Positions 1 to 9,646 of a stretch of 64,000 bases of DNA are shown here, in pieces. The notes below the pieces were generated by a model, which saw only the letters and a list, made by a program, of their open reading frames with translations, did no database searches and was not told the origin of the DNA. The position numbers and the translations under genes were made by a program. Each line of letters begins with the position of its first letter. The first letter of the stretch is position 1. Origin of the DNA: Bacteroides ovatus (GTDB taxonomy: Bacteria; Bacteroidota; Bacteroidia; Bacteroidales; Bacteroidaceae); contig JAUUNK010000003.1 in assembly GCA_030844565.1 (NCBI GenBank), positions 32,979 through 96,978 on the forward strand. The letters are read 5' to 3'.

Positions 1-1
1 A

Positions 2-451
2 CATTTATATAGCTTAGCAGTCCTTTTGCTGCTCTTGGTAGGATTTCAATCCTGCGTGGAAGAAGACGGGCCGGGTGTCCCCGAACCGAAAAGTGTAGCC
101 ATAGAAGCAGATGAATATACGGTAGATACAACCGACCCTGAGACTCCTTTATTCTTTGCTTTCCGTTGGGTGGATGTGGGCAATGCCACCTATAAGGTAG
201 CACTCTCCACTGCCGGCAGCTCCGTTGCACAGGAACTGGACAATGAAGTTACCGCCGAAGAACTCAACGTGTTGAGCATGGTGGTTACCAACACCCAGTT
301 GCTCTCTTTCTTGACAGAAGCAGGCCATACGGCGGCAGGAACTTATGATATTACTATCAGCATTACCGCCACTCCCATCGACCCCACCCTTCCTACCGCC
401 CTGGCGGAAGAAGGGAGTGTGAAGTCGTCTGTCATTCATGTCACTCGATGA
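2..451 (+). CDS. SusE-domain lipoprotein, 5' end outside window
   Basis: The reading frame is open to the window edge, so the true start lies to the left; an internal TTG at 26 is unlikely to be the start. The visible N-terminus is the hydrophobic core of a lipoprotein signal peptide ending in the lipobox G-F-Q-S-C (Cys at codon 18 of the visible frame). The remaining ~130 residues resemble the N-terminal Ig-like domain of SusE: proline-rich entry, a 'FAFRW' strand, and 'GTYDITISITA' near the end. The protein is much shorter than full SusE/SusF proteins, so it is probably a stand-alone surface glycan-binding or SusCD-accessory lipoprotein. It ends 25 bp before a GH31 gene and is probably co-transcribed with it, as the tail of a PUL operon extending left. 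The domain is inferred from pattern only; the binding ligand is unknown. Confidence 0.7.
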   Translation, partial: HLYSLAVLLLLLVGFQSCVEEDGPGVPEPKSVAIEADEYTVDTTDPETPLFFAFRWVDVGNATYKVALSTAGSSVAQELDNEVTAEELNVLSMVVTNTQLLSFLTEAGHTAAGTYDITISITATPIDPTLPTALAEEGSVKSSVIHVTR

Positions 452-476
452 ACTTATCCTATAAAGACTCAAGTAA

Positions 477-2996
477 ATGAAAAACTTTAATACATTTCTT
501 TTGATGATTTTCTTTTGCGCTTCTCTGGGAGCGCAAGAGAAATCAACGAACATTGCCTACGAAGATGGCCAGGTACGTTTCACGGTCGTGTCCGACGGAG
601 TAATCCGCATGGAGTATGCTCCCGACGGCAAATTCACCGACCAACACTCCTTTCTGGCAGTGGAGCGCAACTATCCTGCCGTTCGCTTTAAGCTGAAAAA
701 AGGTTCATGGATAGAGGTATCCACCTCCCGGATGAAGCTCCGCTACCAAAAGGGAAGCGGGGCTTTCACCGCCGCGAACCTTCAGATCTCTTCCGCCAAA
801 GGTCTGACTCCGGTTTTCACGTGGAAGCCCGGTATGAAGCAACAGCATAATCTGAAAGGTACGACCCGCACCCTCGACGGATGGGACGGCGACAAGTGCT
901 GGGGAAACAAAGCCGAGCTGGAAGACGGGCTGCTTGCACGAGACGGATGGACTTGGCTCGACGACTCCAATAACTTCCTCTTCGACGGCAACACCGCCGA
1001 CTGGGAATGGGTGGAGCCCCGCCGGCATGCCGAAGGCGCCCAAGACTGGTATTTCATGGCCTACGGCAACGACTACAAAGCCGCCTTGAAAGACTATACG
1101 CTCTTTGCCGGACGCGTACCGCTCCCTCCCCGCTATGCTTTCGGTTACTGGTGGAGCCGCTATTGGATGTACAGCGACCACGAGCTACGCGACCTGCGCC
1201 AGAACTTCAGGAACTACAACATCCCGCTGGATGTCCTGGTAGTAGACATGGACTGGCACTACACCGACCAGGGGCGCGGTAGCTGGACCGGATGGACATG
1301 GAACAAGGAATTGTTTCCCGATTACCGCAAGTTCCTCAAAGACCTGAAAGCCAAGGACGGCCCGCGCATCACCCTGAACCTGCACCCTGCCGAAGGTGTA
1401 CGCAGCTACGAAGAGCAATATGAAGCAGTAGCCCGCGACAATGGAGTAGACCCCGCCACGAAACAGGAAATCCCCTGGGTGTCTTCCGGCAAGCCTTTCA
1501 TAAAGAGCATGTTTAAAAACGTCCTCATGCCGATGAACCAAGCGGGAATCGACTTCTGGTGGCTCGACTGGCAGCAAGACCCCTTCGATAAGGAAGTGAA
1601 AGGACTGAGTAACACCTGGTGGCTGAATTATATATTCTTCTCCCAAATGGAACGCGAACGCCAGACACGCCCGTTGATTTATCACCGGTGGGGCGGACTC
1701 GGAAACCACCGCTATCAAGTAGGATTCTCGGGCGATACATTTATCTCGTGGGCTAGCCTGGACTATCAAACTTACTTCAACTCTACAGCCAGCAACGTGC
1801 TCTATGGATATTGGAGCCACGACATAGGCGGGCATCAGGGCGCCGACCACATAGACCCCGAACTGTATGTGCGCTGGATGCAATTCGGTGCGCTAAGCCC
1901 TATCCTCCGCACACACAGTACGAAGATTGCCGGACTGACCAAAGAACCCTGGGTATTCAGCAACGAAGTATCCGACATCCTGCGCGGCATCATCCGCCAA
2001 CGCTACAACATGGTCCCGTACATCTACACCATGGCACGGCAGGCTTACGAAACAGGCGTATCGCTCTGCCGCCCGATGTACTACGACTATCCGGATGCAC
2101 AAGAAGCCTACGACTACCGCAACCAATATATGTTTGGCGACGACATAATGGTAGCGCCTGCCACCTCGCCCATGAAGGACGGGTATACGGAAGTGAAAGT
2201 CTGGCTTCCCCAAGGCGAATGGTATGAGTTTGCTTCGGGCAAGACATTGCAAGGCGGACAAGTGCTGACCCGCTATTTCGCCCTCGACGAATATCCCATT
2301 TACATGAAAGCGGGCGCCGTACTGCCGATGTACACCGACCAAGTGATGAATCTCAACGGTAAGGACGAAACCATCGTGCTGAACGTTGTGCCGGGCGAAG
2401 CCTCTTCAAGCTTCGACCTCTACGAAGACAATGGCGACGACAAGGACTACCGGAAAGAGTTTGCCACCACCCGCATCCGTTCAGAGAAGGCAGGTTCTAA
2501 ACTGACGGTCACCATCGGCCCCCGCAAAGGCTCCTACAAGGAGATGCCCGCCCAACGTTCTTATCAGGTGAAAGTTCTTGCTTCGGGCATGCCTCAACGG
2601 GTGACGGTAGACGGGGAGAAAGCCGGATTCACTTACCTGAACCGGGAATTTGCGTTGCTCGTGGACATTCCCCGGAAGGATTGCAACAGGGAGAAAGTGG
2701 TTTGCATTGAATACCCCGCTTCGCAGGTCAATATAAACGGTCTTTCGGGCACTTCCAAGCGTCTTGCCAAAGCAATGGAAAAGCTGAAATACCGCAATTC
2801 TTACATTGTCTTCCAACCTGACTTCTGCAAGTTGGGCAGCATTCAGGAAGCGGTTGGCTACACACCGGAAAGGTTGGATGAACTGGTTGGCGAATTCTGG
2901 AAGAACTACAACAACTTGCCTGCTTTGCTGAAAGATTCCCAGAAACTTAAAGAAGATGAGACAAAATGGTTCCTGCAACTGATTAAATATGAGTAG
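477..2996 (+). CDS. GH31 family glycoside hydrolase (alpha-glycosidase, periplasmic)
   Basis: An 839-residue secreted enzyme with a cleavable signal peptide (cleavage near S-L-G-A-Q). It has the GH31 plan: N-terminal beta-sandwich, a (beta/alpha)8 barrel from about residue 220 to 560, then C-terminal beta domains of the DUF5110 kind. The expected nucleophile is D364 in W-W-L-D-W-Q-Q and the acid/base is D420 in F-S-G-D-T; H-D-I-G-G and G-D-D-I-M-V-A-P follow as usual. The WLDWQQ nucleophile motif differs from the classical WxDMNE alpha-glucosidase motif, so alpha-xylosidase, alpha-galactosidase or another alpha-specificity is possible. The last ~90 residues form a helical, lysine-rich extension beyond the normal family end. 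It follows a SusE-domain lipoprotein by 25 bp and converges on the HTCS gene. GH31 membership is firm; the substrate is not. Confidence 0.9.
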   Translation: MKNFNTFLLMIFFCASLGAQEKSTNIAYEDGQVRFTVVSDGVIRMEYAPDGKFTDQHSFLAVERNYPAVRFKLKKGSWIEVSTSRMKLRYQKGSGAFTAANLQISSAKGLTPVFTWKPGMKQQHNLKGTTRTLDGWDGDKCWGNKAELEDGLLARDGWTWLDDSNNFLFDGNTADWEWVEPRRHAEGAQDWYFMAYGNDYKAALKDYTLFAGRVPLPPRYAFGYWWSRYWMYSDHELRDLRQNFRNYNIPLDVLVVDMDWHYTDQGRGSWTGWTWNKELFPDYRKFLKDLKAKDGPRITLNLHPAEGVRSYEEQYEAVARDNGVDPATKQEIPWVSSGKPFIKSMFKNVLMPMNQAGIDFWWLDWQQDPFDKEVKGLSNTWWLNYIFFSQMERERQTRPLIYHRWGGLGNHRYQVGFSGDTFISWASLDYQTYFNSTASNVLYGYWSHDIGGHQGADHIDPELYVRWMQFGALSPILRTHSTKIAGLTKEPWVFSNEVSDILRGIIRQRYNMVPYIYTMARQAYETGVSLCRPMYYDYPDAQEAYDYRNQYMFGDDIMVAPATSPMKDGYTEVKVWLPQGEWYEFASGKTLQGGQVLTRYFALDEYPIYMKAGAVLPMYTDQVMNLNGKDETIVLNVVPGEASSSFDLYEDNGDDKDYRKEFATTRIRSEKAGSKLTVTIGPRKGSYKEMPAQRSYQVKVLASGMPQRVTVDGEKAGFTYLNREFALLVDIPRKDCNREKVVCIEYPASQVNINGLSGTSKRLAKAMEKLKYRNSYIVFQPDFCKLGSIQEAVGYTPERLDELVGEFWKNYNNLPALLKDSQKLKEDETKWFLQLIKYE

Positions 2997-3014
2997 GTAA
3001 CTGACCCCTTTTAT

Positions 3015-3091
3015 ACACAAATCCGCAAATCGTCCGTCAAGCGGAGAACTAAGCAACATTGGACGGATGATTTGCAGAGATTTGTGTTTTT
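3015..3091. terminator. Large bidirectional stem-loop terminator
   Basis: This sits in the 123-bp gap between the convergent GH31 and HTCS genes. Arms at 3015-3023 and 3079-3087 are perfect complements (ACACAAATC / GATTTGTGT). The stem continues inward with 3025-3031 / 3069-3075 (GCAAATC / GATTTGC) and 3033-3038 / 3062-3067, and a T-run follows at 3088-3091. The position between converging genes suggests it ends transcription from both sides. Confidence 0.75.
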
Positions 3092-3119
3092 GTACTTAAA
3101 TGACCCGGGTAAATGAGTT

Positions 3120-6100
3120 TTAAGTAGCCTGCACATCCTTTGTTCTCATCTCCCTATACTGCTTGGGCGTTGTGCCAAATTTCTGTTCAAATATTCTGTA
3201 GAAATTCCCTCTACTGGGGAATCCGGTCTTCTCCATTATTTCTTTAATAGAAAGCTGGGTTGTGAGCAACAGGCGTTCTACAACTGCCAGACGGTATTCC
3301 CTGATAATGTCGGCGGGAGTCTTCTCCGTGATGTTTTTCAGTTTCCGATAGAACTGCCGGGTGCTATATCCCAGCGAGGCGCTCAGGAACTCCACCGATA
3401 ACTCCGTGTCTTCTATATGGCTGTCTATCACCTGCATCATCTTTTCAAAGAAAGACTTGTCTTCTTTGTGAAGGAGATTGCCACCATCCAGCTCGAAAGC
3501 GCTTAAGACGGAACTATAATATTCTTTGAGCTCTTGTTCGCGTTGCAACAGCCTTCTTACCACCTTTTCGAGATATTCCACATTAAAAGGTTTCGTAATA
3601 TAAACCTCCGCCCCGGACTCGATTCCTTTTGTCTGCTCGCCAATATTGTTCAGGGCTGAAAGCAGAATTAAGGGGATGCGGCTGAGAAGCTTATCAGACT
3701 TTATCTTTCTGGCAAACGACATTCCATCCATGCCGGGCATCATGACATCCGAAATAATCAAATCGGGCAACTGGATGCCCAACTGATTCAAAGCTTCTTC
3801 GGCACTGCTCAAAGGCACTACATTGTATGAGCCGACAAAGATTTCCGTTATGAACCATAACATGGAAGGATCATCATCAATAATCATCAGCGTTTTTTTG
3901 TCCTTATCGTATTCAGCCGAGGAGTTTCTAAGCTCCATAGATAGTTCTTCTAAAGCCATAACGGGTTGTTCGGTCATTCTTTCCTCTTCATTATCCACCG
4001 TAACTTCCAGGGTGGGCAGCAATACTTCAAAGGTAGTCACCTCGTTGGGGATGCTGGACACATGAATCTGACCCTTCAACAGATGTACCATACTGTGGCA
4101 GATAGCCAGTCCTAAGCCATTGCGGGGAGAAATTCCATTTTTATTTTGCACCTCGAAATTATCCAGAATCTTGTAGCGGTCGAATATCCGGGGAAGCTCC
4201 GCCTCCTTGATTCCTTTTCCCGTGTTAGATACCCGGATGCAAAGCTGTCCCTCTTTCCGGGATTGCTCCACTTTGATGGTTCCATTTTCAGGGGTATATT
4301 TGAAGGCGTTAGAAATGAGGTTGTTTACTATCTTGCTCAAGCAGCTCACATCCGTATTCCAGAAGATACCTTCTTCTATGTGCAACTCATAGTTCAGCTT
4401 CCGGCTTTCCGCCAGCTCTCCGAACGATTCGGCAATGGTGCGTATCTGCTGCGCAACAGGGACATGCTTTATCTTCAGAATCTTGTTTCCCGTCTCGAGC
4501 CGGCGGAACTCGATCAGCTCCAATATCAACGCATTCAACTTCAAGGCATTCTGCTGAATCATAGAAGCATACTTACGCACATAGCCGTCTACGCGGTTAT
4601 AGGAAAGAATCTTTTCACAGGGACCGTTAATCAAAGTGAGCGGAGTGCAGAACTCATGGGTGATGTTGGTAAAGAACCGTAGTTTCGATTCGTATACTTC
4701 TTCGCGTTGGTGGCGGTTCATCTCTTCAATCATCACTTCCCGCTTCCGCCGATACCGCCTTATCGCCATACTGATGCCTCCTGCTATGAGTCCCAGCAAC
4801 AGTAAAACATACGTGGCATAAGCCCATGTAGTCATATAGTAAGGAGGAGTGATACGGATAAGCAACGGATAAGGTTCGCTCTCTTTTCCGGTGATATTGC
4901 TTCGGTACTTGACCCGCAAAGTATATTCTCCGGGAGAGAGATTGGAAAAAACAGCCACCGTAGAGAGTCCGTTCTCGATCCAACTATCACTCAGTCCGTC
5001 TATCTTGTAGGAATAGGTATAATTGTTGCCATTGATATAATCGACCGCTTGGAAAGAGAGGTTAAAGAAGTTCTGCCTGTAGTCCAGCACGAGGGTTTTC
5101 TGTCCGGTTCCTTGCAGGAAATCGTAGATATTGCATTCTTTGCCGAACACGGACAGGCGGTTGAAATACAAAGGAGGCATGTATTCCCGGGCAAGATGCT
5201 CATTCTCGCTAATGGTGATGAATCCGTTTGTTCCTCCGAAGAATAGCGTACCCGTTTGCTCATCCTTAAAGAAAGCGCCGTCGCTGAACTCGATAACCTT
5301 GAGGTCACCTTGCTGGCGATAGGTCTGAACGGTATTCTCACGAACATTAAACCTCACCATTCCCTGGTTGGTGCTCAGCCACAGATGATGGTCTCTTCCT
5401 TCCAGTATGCCGTGTATGGTATTGTTAGGGAAACCGTCGGTTTCGTTATATACCCTGTATTCGCCTTGATAGAGGCGGGTCAGCCCATAGCTGGTCCCGA
5501 ACCAATATCCTTCGTCGTTCTTATGAATGGCAAAGATGTCGTTCACCGTCTGATTTTTCACTACGTCGTCAATGCGGCAAGGAGTCAACCGGTTGGTGTA
5601 CGTGTTCATCTTATAAGCACCATAACCGCGGTTGCCAAACCAGATGATGGAATCATTCTCCTGGAAAGAGACAAAGAAATAATTGGAGTTTCTCTTCCCC
5701 CCGTCGAGCGTAAAGCGTTGGGCGGACTTCACTTCGGGCAAAGCGGAAGTAGCGTCAAGGATGATTTTCACAATCCCTTCGCCGGCGGAGACCACCCATA
5801 AAGTGCTGTCATTCGCCTCGAGAATGGAGTGTACGAACTTCACGACCTTGCCTTCCGCCATGACGGGGAATTTCTCTATCCGCCGATGGAGATAGGAATA
5901 ATAATTAAGTCCGTTCTCCGTTCCAATCCATAAGAGCTTGCGGCGGCTGGGAGCAAAGCTATAAACCGAATTATCCGTCAAGGAGGTGTTATTCGCCAAG
6001 ATCTTTTCTGCACGGGGCAACGTGTCACTATCAGGATGGAAATCCATCATTTTCAGAATACCTCCCCCCTTAGTGCCTATCCACAATGTCCGCTCATGAT

Positions 6101-7187
6101 CCAGAAATAAGGCGCGGACCGGATTATTCACCCGATACTCCGGCACGTCCAAAAGCACGTTATCAATAGAAAACTCATCCGTAAAGTACATGTAGAGTCC
6201 CTGCCCGTCGGCTCCCACCCAAAGGATGTCCTGGAAGCGGTCTTTCATAAGGCAGAATATACCCGACTGAATATTAATGGGCTGCAAGCTATATTTCACT
6301 TTAGAGTCGGGTAAATACTTCAGCTCAATCAACCCGCTTCCCTTAAAACCTACAAAATAATCGGCTTTCTGCTTGACGATGGAAGAAATCTCTCCGCGAC
6401 GGAGCACTTCTTCTTCCAGGTTGGCTATAAAAGATGCGGTACGGGTATTTAAATCGTACTCATAAAGTGCGTAAGTGCTATCGACGAAATAAAGCAATTC
6501 TCCATCTACAAACGCCCATAACAACCGCTCGGTATGTTGCAAGCCCTCGCAGGGGAGCAGCTTTACTCTGTCGGCGTCTTTTTTAATCCGGTAGCTGCGG
6601 TTATCGCCGTCCGCAGAGAATATCCAGAGGACGCCGAAATCGTCAATTGCCATCTCCTGCACTTCCTCAAAATGTATCTTCTCCACATCGAGCTGGCAAA
6701 AGTCTTGCTGCTGCGGCTGGTAATAGTAGATATAACCATCGTCCTTAATAATAAAGAAATCATCCTGGGGGCTTATCGCCATGCGGTTGATGTATTTAAA
6801 GTCTTTAAAGCTTTGGATGGTCTGCCTGCGTGTATCGAAGCGGTCGAGCCCGTAATTGGTTTGTATCCACAACACATCGTTATCCGCTTCGATAATCCGT
6901 TCTATCAGGTTGCCCGAGAAACTGTTGTGTACATTGGTAGGTCTGTATAGCCCCAGATAACTGCCATCATAAATATTCAATCCGTCGCATGAACCAATCC
7001 ATACTACGCCGTGCCTGTCTTGGCACAAGGAAAGAATGGCACTATTGGACAATCCGTTTTTACTGGAAAATTGCCGGAGACTGTACGAAGCATTTACATC
7101 TGCTCCTATCAAAAGAAAAGAAATCAGTAGCAAGAGGGTACGTCCTAAAAAAGTAGCTTTCTCCGTCCATTTGCTGTGTTTTTTCAT
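3120..7187 (-). CDS. Hybrid two-component system sensor/regulator (HTCS) of PUL A
   Basis: At 1355 residues this is the normal HTCS size. A signal-anchor is followed by two seven-bladed Reg_prop propellers (about residues 35-680; repeated motifs such as 'LWIGT.GGGI' and 'LWLSTNQGM'), a Y_Y_Y domain (about 690-775), and a membrane helix near 782-805. The cytoplasmic half has a HisKA domain with phospho-acceptor H844 (N-I-T-H-E-F), an HATPase, a receiver domain with phospho-acceptor D1147 (I-S-D-V-M-M-P-G), and an AraC-type helix-turn-helix at the C-terminus. In this family the periplasmic domain senses an oligosaccharide and the AraC domain activates PUL promoters. It diverges from the GH31-GH76 operon, and a duplicated direct-repeat motif upstream of that operon and of the GH3 gene is its probable operator. 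The ligand cannot be read from the sequence. Confidence 0.95.
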   Translation of the reverse strand: MKKHSKWTEKATFLGRTLLLLISFLLIGADVNASYSLRQFSSKNGLSNSAILSLCQDRHGVVWIGSCDGLNIYDGSYLGLYRPTNVHNSFSGNLIERIIEADNDVLWIQTNYGLDRFDTRRQTIQSFKDFKYINRMAISPQDDFFIIKDDGYIYYYQPQQQDFCQLDVEKIHFEEVQEMAIDDFGVLWIFSADGDNRSYRIKKDADRVKLLPCEGLQHTERLLWAFVDGELLYFVDSTYALYEYDLNTRTASFIANLEEEVLRRGEISSIVKQKADYFVGFKGSGLIELKYLPDSKVKYSLQPINIQSGIFCLMKDRFQDILWVGADGQGLYMYFTDEFSIDNVLLDVPEYRVNNPVRALFLDHERTLWIGTKGGGILKMMDFHPDSDTLPRAEKILANNTSLTDNSVYSFAPSRRKLLWIGTENGLNYYSYLHRRIEKFPVMAEGKVVKFVHSILEANDSTLWVVSAGEGIVKIILDATSALPEVKSAQRFTLDGGKRNSNYFFVSFQENDSIIWFGNRGYGAYKMNTYTNRLTPCRIDDVVKNQTVNDIFAIHKNDEGYWFGTSYGLTRLYQGEYRVYNETDGFPNNTIHGILEGRDHHLWLSTNQGMVRFNVRENTVQTYRQQGDLKVIEFSDGAFFKDEQTGTLFFGGTNGFITISENEHLAREYMPPLYFNRLSVFGKECNIYDFLQGTGQKTLVLDYRQNFFNLSFQAVDYINGNNYTYSYKIDGLSDSWIENGLSTVAVFSNLSPGEYTLRVKYRSNITGKESEPYPLLIRITPPYYMTTWAYATYVLLLLGLIAGGISMAIRRYRRKREVMIEEMNRHQREEVYESKLRFFTNITHEFCTPLTLINGPCEKILSYNRVDGYVRKYASMIQQNALKLNALILELIEFRRLETGNKILKIKHVPVAQQIRTIAESFGELAESRKLNYELHIEEGIFWNTDVSCLSKIVNNLISNAFKYTPENGTIKVEQSRKEGQLCIRVSNTGKGIKEAELPRIFDRYKILDNFEVQNKNGISPRNGLGLAICHSMVHLLKGQIHVSSIPNEVTTFEVLLPTLEVTVDNEEERMTEQPVMALEELSMELRNSSAEYDKDKKTLMIIDDDPSMLWFITEIFVGSYNVVPLSSAEEALNQLGIQLPDLIISDVMMPGMDGMSFARKIKSDKLLSRIPLILLSALNNIGEQTKGIESGAEVYITKPFNVEYLEKVVRRLLQREQELKEYYSSVLSAFELDGGNLLHKEDKSFFEKMMQVIDSHIEDTELSVEFLSASLGYSTRQFYRKLKNITEKTPADIIREYRLAVVERLLLTTQLSIKEIMEKTGFPSRGNFYRIFEQKFGTTPKQYREMRTKDVQAT

Positions 7188-7314
7188 ATAGTATGCTCTT
7201 TGTTTTAAATTGAGACACGAAAATTGGCGGAAAGATATAGAAAATCGGGAAAATGTCCAAAAACTGTATAAGAAACCTCGGGATCAGTTGCAAAATAGTA
7301 AAATAAGAGTTCGC

Positions 7315-7345
7315 TTTTAAGACATACATGTTTTCATTTACGACA
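7315..7345 (+). promoter_or_regulatory. Putative HTCS operator, copy 1 (direct repeat)
   Basis: Two half-sites of form TTTTAnGACA (TTTTAAGACA at 7315-7324 and ATTTACGACA at 7336-7345) are spaced 21 bp apart, two helical turns, in direct orientation. This is the geometry expected for AraC-type DNA-binding domains. A second copy with the same spacing lies at 11229-11259. The site lies 60 bp upstream of the GH31 -7 box, inside the 305-bp intergenic region (7188-7492) between the HTCS and GH31. The rest of that region is AT-rich, with the -7 box and leader hairpin listed separately. The role is inferred. Confidence 0.55.
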
Positions 7346-7405
7346 TTCATGAAGGGAGAAACATTTATGTCAGAGTGCTATACACCACCTTATATTAACA
7401 GAGAC

Positions 7406-7413
7406 TAACTTTG
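7406..7413 (+). promoter_or_regulatory. -7 promoter box for GH31-GH76 operon
   Basis: TAACTTTG matches the Bacteroides -7 consensus TAnnTTTG. No -33 TTTG is visible at 19-21 bp upstream, as expected for an activator-dependent promoter. The start site would be near 7420, giving a leader of roughly 70 nt. Confidence 0.6.
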
Positions 7414-7430
7414 TGAAAGCCGAAACGAAA

Positions 7431-7451
7431 GGGTAGTTTATGCAGCTACCC
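7431..7451 (+). other. Leader hairpin before GH31
   Basis: GGGTAG (7431-7436) and CTACCC (7446-7451) can pair around a 9-nt loop in the predicted 5' leader of the GH31 mRNA. It may affect mRNA stability or translation. There is no U-run, so it is not a terminator. Confidence 0.35.
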
Positions 7452-7492
7452 CTACCGTGGGAAGTGAGTTTTTTTATTTAATAATCTAAATT

Positions 7493-9646
7493 ATGAAACA
7501 TACCTGCATGAAAACAGTAGCACTTTGTTTGCTCACAATGTTGCCTTTAGTGGCTAATGCTTCTACAGAGAAGGTAGATGTCGCACGTAGCGTAATGGTG
7601 GGGGACGGCATCGCCAAGTTCATTCCCCAAGGATTCGATGCCGGGAAGATACCTTCTCTTGCTATCGGGAAAGAACCCCGTGAACAGGGAGCGCTTCCTT
7701 CCGGTTGGACGCTTATCCCCGAGTTTTCCCTTACCGACGGCAAAGCGAATGCCTCGCTCACAGTGCCCGCAGGTACAAGCCTCTATGGCGGCGGCGAAGT
7801 GACCGGACCTCTCCTTCGCAACGGAAAAACCATCAAACTGTGGAACACCGACACCGGCGCATACGGAGTGGACAACGGAACCCGTCTCTACCAGTCGCAT
7901 CCCTGGATGATGGGTGTAAGAAAAGACGGTACGGCATTCGGAATCCTCTTCGACACCACCTGGAAAGCCGAACTGACAAGCAACGACGACAAAATAGAAC
8001 TCCGCACCCAAGGAGAACCGTTCCGGGTATTCATCATCGACCGGGAATCTCCCCAAGCCGTAGTGCGCGGACTTGCCGAACTAATAGGAACCATGCCTAT
8101 GATTCCCCGCTGGGCGCTGGGCTACCAGCAATCACGATTCTCTTATCAACCCGCTAGCCGCGTCATCGAAATTGCAGATACATTCCGGGTGAAACGTATC
8201 CCCTGTGATGTCATCTGGATGGACATTGACTACATGGACGGATACCGGATATTCACCTTCGACCCCAAGAAGTTCCCCGACCCGAAAGCGGTGAACCGTG
8301 ACCTGCATCTGCGGGGTTTCCACTCCGCCTGGATGATAGACCCGGGAGCTAAGGTAGACCCTAACTACTTCGTATATAAATCGGGGACGGAAAACGACAT
8401 GTGGGTGAAGACAAAAGACGGCAAAGACTTCCACGGCGACGCATGGCCCGGAGCAGCAGCATTCCCCGACTTCACATCCCCCAAAGTATGCAAATGGTGG
8501 AGCGACCTCTATAAAGACTTCCTTGCCCAAGGAGTGGACGGCGTGTGGAACGACGTGAATGAACCACAGATAAACGACACTCCCAACAAGACAATGCCTG
8601 AGGATAACTTACACCGCGGCGGCGGCAACTTGCCCCAAGGGACACATCTTCAATATCATAATGTATACGGATACCTGATGGTGAAGGCCTCCCGCGAGGG
8701 AATATTGAAGGCACGCCCGGAAAAACGCCCGTTCATCCTCACACGTTCCAACTTCCTGGGAGGACAGCGCTATGCCGCCACCTGGACAGGCGATAACGGT
8801 TCGTGGTGGGATCATCTGAAGATGTCCGTACCCATGTCGCTCACACTGGGGTTGTCCGGGCAACCGTTCAGCGGAGCGGACATAGGTGGCTTCCTGTTTA
8901 ATGCAGACGCCAACTTATTCGGCAACTGGATCGGATTCGGCGCTTTCTATCCCTTTGCCCGCGGACATGCCTGTGCAGGAACCAACAACAAAGAACCCTG
9001 GGCTTTCGGAAAAGAAGTGGAAGACGCTTCGCGCATAGCGCTGGAACGTAGATACATACTACTCCCCTACTTCTACACACTGCTGCACGAGGCTTCTACC
9101 AGCGGCATGCCCATCATGCGCCCTGTCTTCTTTGCCGACCCCAAAGACCTGTCGTTGCGCGCCGAAGAACAGGCATTCCTTGTGGGCGATAACCTGCTGA
9201 TTATCCCGGCATTCGCCAATCAGCCGAAGTTACCCAAAGGAATATGGAAAGACCTTTCTCTTGTCAATGGAGACCAAAGCGATAAGTTCCAGGCAAAGAT
9301 AAAAATTCGCGGCGGCGCCATCATTCCTACAGGAAAGATTATCCAGAACACAACCGAGAACTCATTAGACCCTCTGACCCTACTGGTCTGCCTCGACGAA
9401 CAGGGCAAAGCGACGGGAAGCATGTATTGGGATGAAGGCGACGGCTGGAGCTTCAAGAAGGGCAACTATAGCCTGCAACAATTCTCGGCAGAGCAGAAAG
9501 ATAATAAGGTGATTGTGAAACTATCTGCGAAAACCGGTAAAAGAGAAACCGAAAACAAAGATATGGCTATAGTCAAAGTTATAATGAAGAACGGCATCCG
9601 TCAAGCCAGCGGTAATCTGACGGAAGGCATAGAAGTAAAACTATGA
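7493..9646 (+). CDS. GH31 alpha-glucosidase-like enzyme, PUL A
   Basis: A 717-residue secreted GH31 enzyme with signal peptide ending near A-N-A-S. It carries classical alpha-glucosidase motifs: nucleophile D354 in V-W-N-D-V-N-E-P, acid/base D434 in W-T-G-D-N, and the 'SGQPFSGADIGGF' strand that shapes the -1 subsite. A beta-sandwich precedes the barrel, and a compact C-terminal beta-domain ends at E-V-K-L. GH31 enzymes of this type release alpha-linked glucose from non-reducing ends with retention; branched or alpha-1,6/alpha-1,3 substrates are common in Bacteroides PULs. It is the first gene of the operon divergent from the HTCS and overlaps the next gene (GH76) by 4 bp (ATGA). It is probably periplasmic, as there is no lipobox. 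The exact linkage is not determined. Confidence 0.92.
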   Translation: MKHTCMKTVALCLLTMLPLVANASTEKVDVARSVMVGDGIAKFIPQGFDAGKIPSLAIGKEPREQGALPSGWTLIPEFSLTDGKANASLTVPAGTSLYGGGEVTGPLLRNGKTIKLWNTDTGAYGVDNGTRLYQSHPWMMGVRKDGTAFGILFDTTWKAELTSNDDKIELRTQGEPFRVFIIDRESPQAVVRGLAELIGTMPMIPRWALGYQQSRFSYQPASRVIEIADTFRVKRIPCDVIWMDIDYMDGYRIFTFDPKKFPDPKAVNRDLHLRGFHSAWMIDPGAKVDPNYFVYKSGTENDMWVKTKDGKDFHGDAWPGAAAFPDFTSPKVCKWWSDLYKDFLAQGVDGVWNDVNEPQINDTPNKTMPEDNLHRGGGNLPQGTHLQYHNVYGYLMVKASREGILKARPEKRPFILTRSNFLGGQRYAATWTGDNGSWWDHLKMSVPMSLTLGLSGQPFSGADIGGFLFNADANLFGNWIGFGAFYPFARGHACAGTNNKEPWAFGKEVEDASRIALERRYILLPYFYTLLHEASTSGMPIMRPVFFADPKDLSLRAEEQAFLVGDNLLIIPAFANQPKLPKGIWKDLSLVNGDQSDKFQAKIKIRGGAIIPTGKIIQNTTENSLDPLTLLVCLDEQGKATGSMYWDEGDGWSFKKGNYSLQQFSAEQKDNKVIVKLSAKTGKRETENKDMAIVKVIMKNGIRQASGNLTEGIEVKL

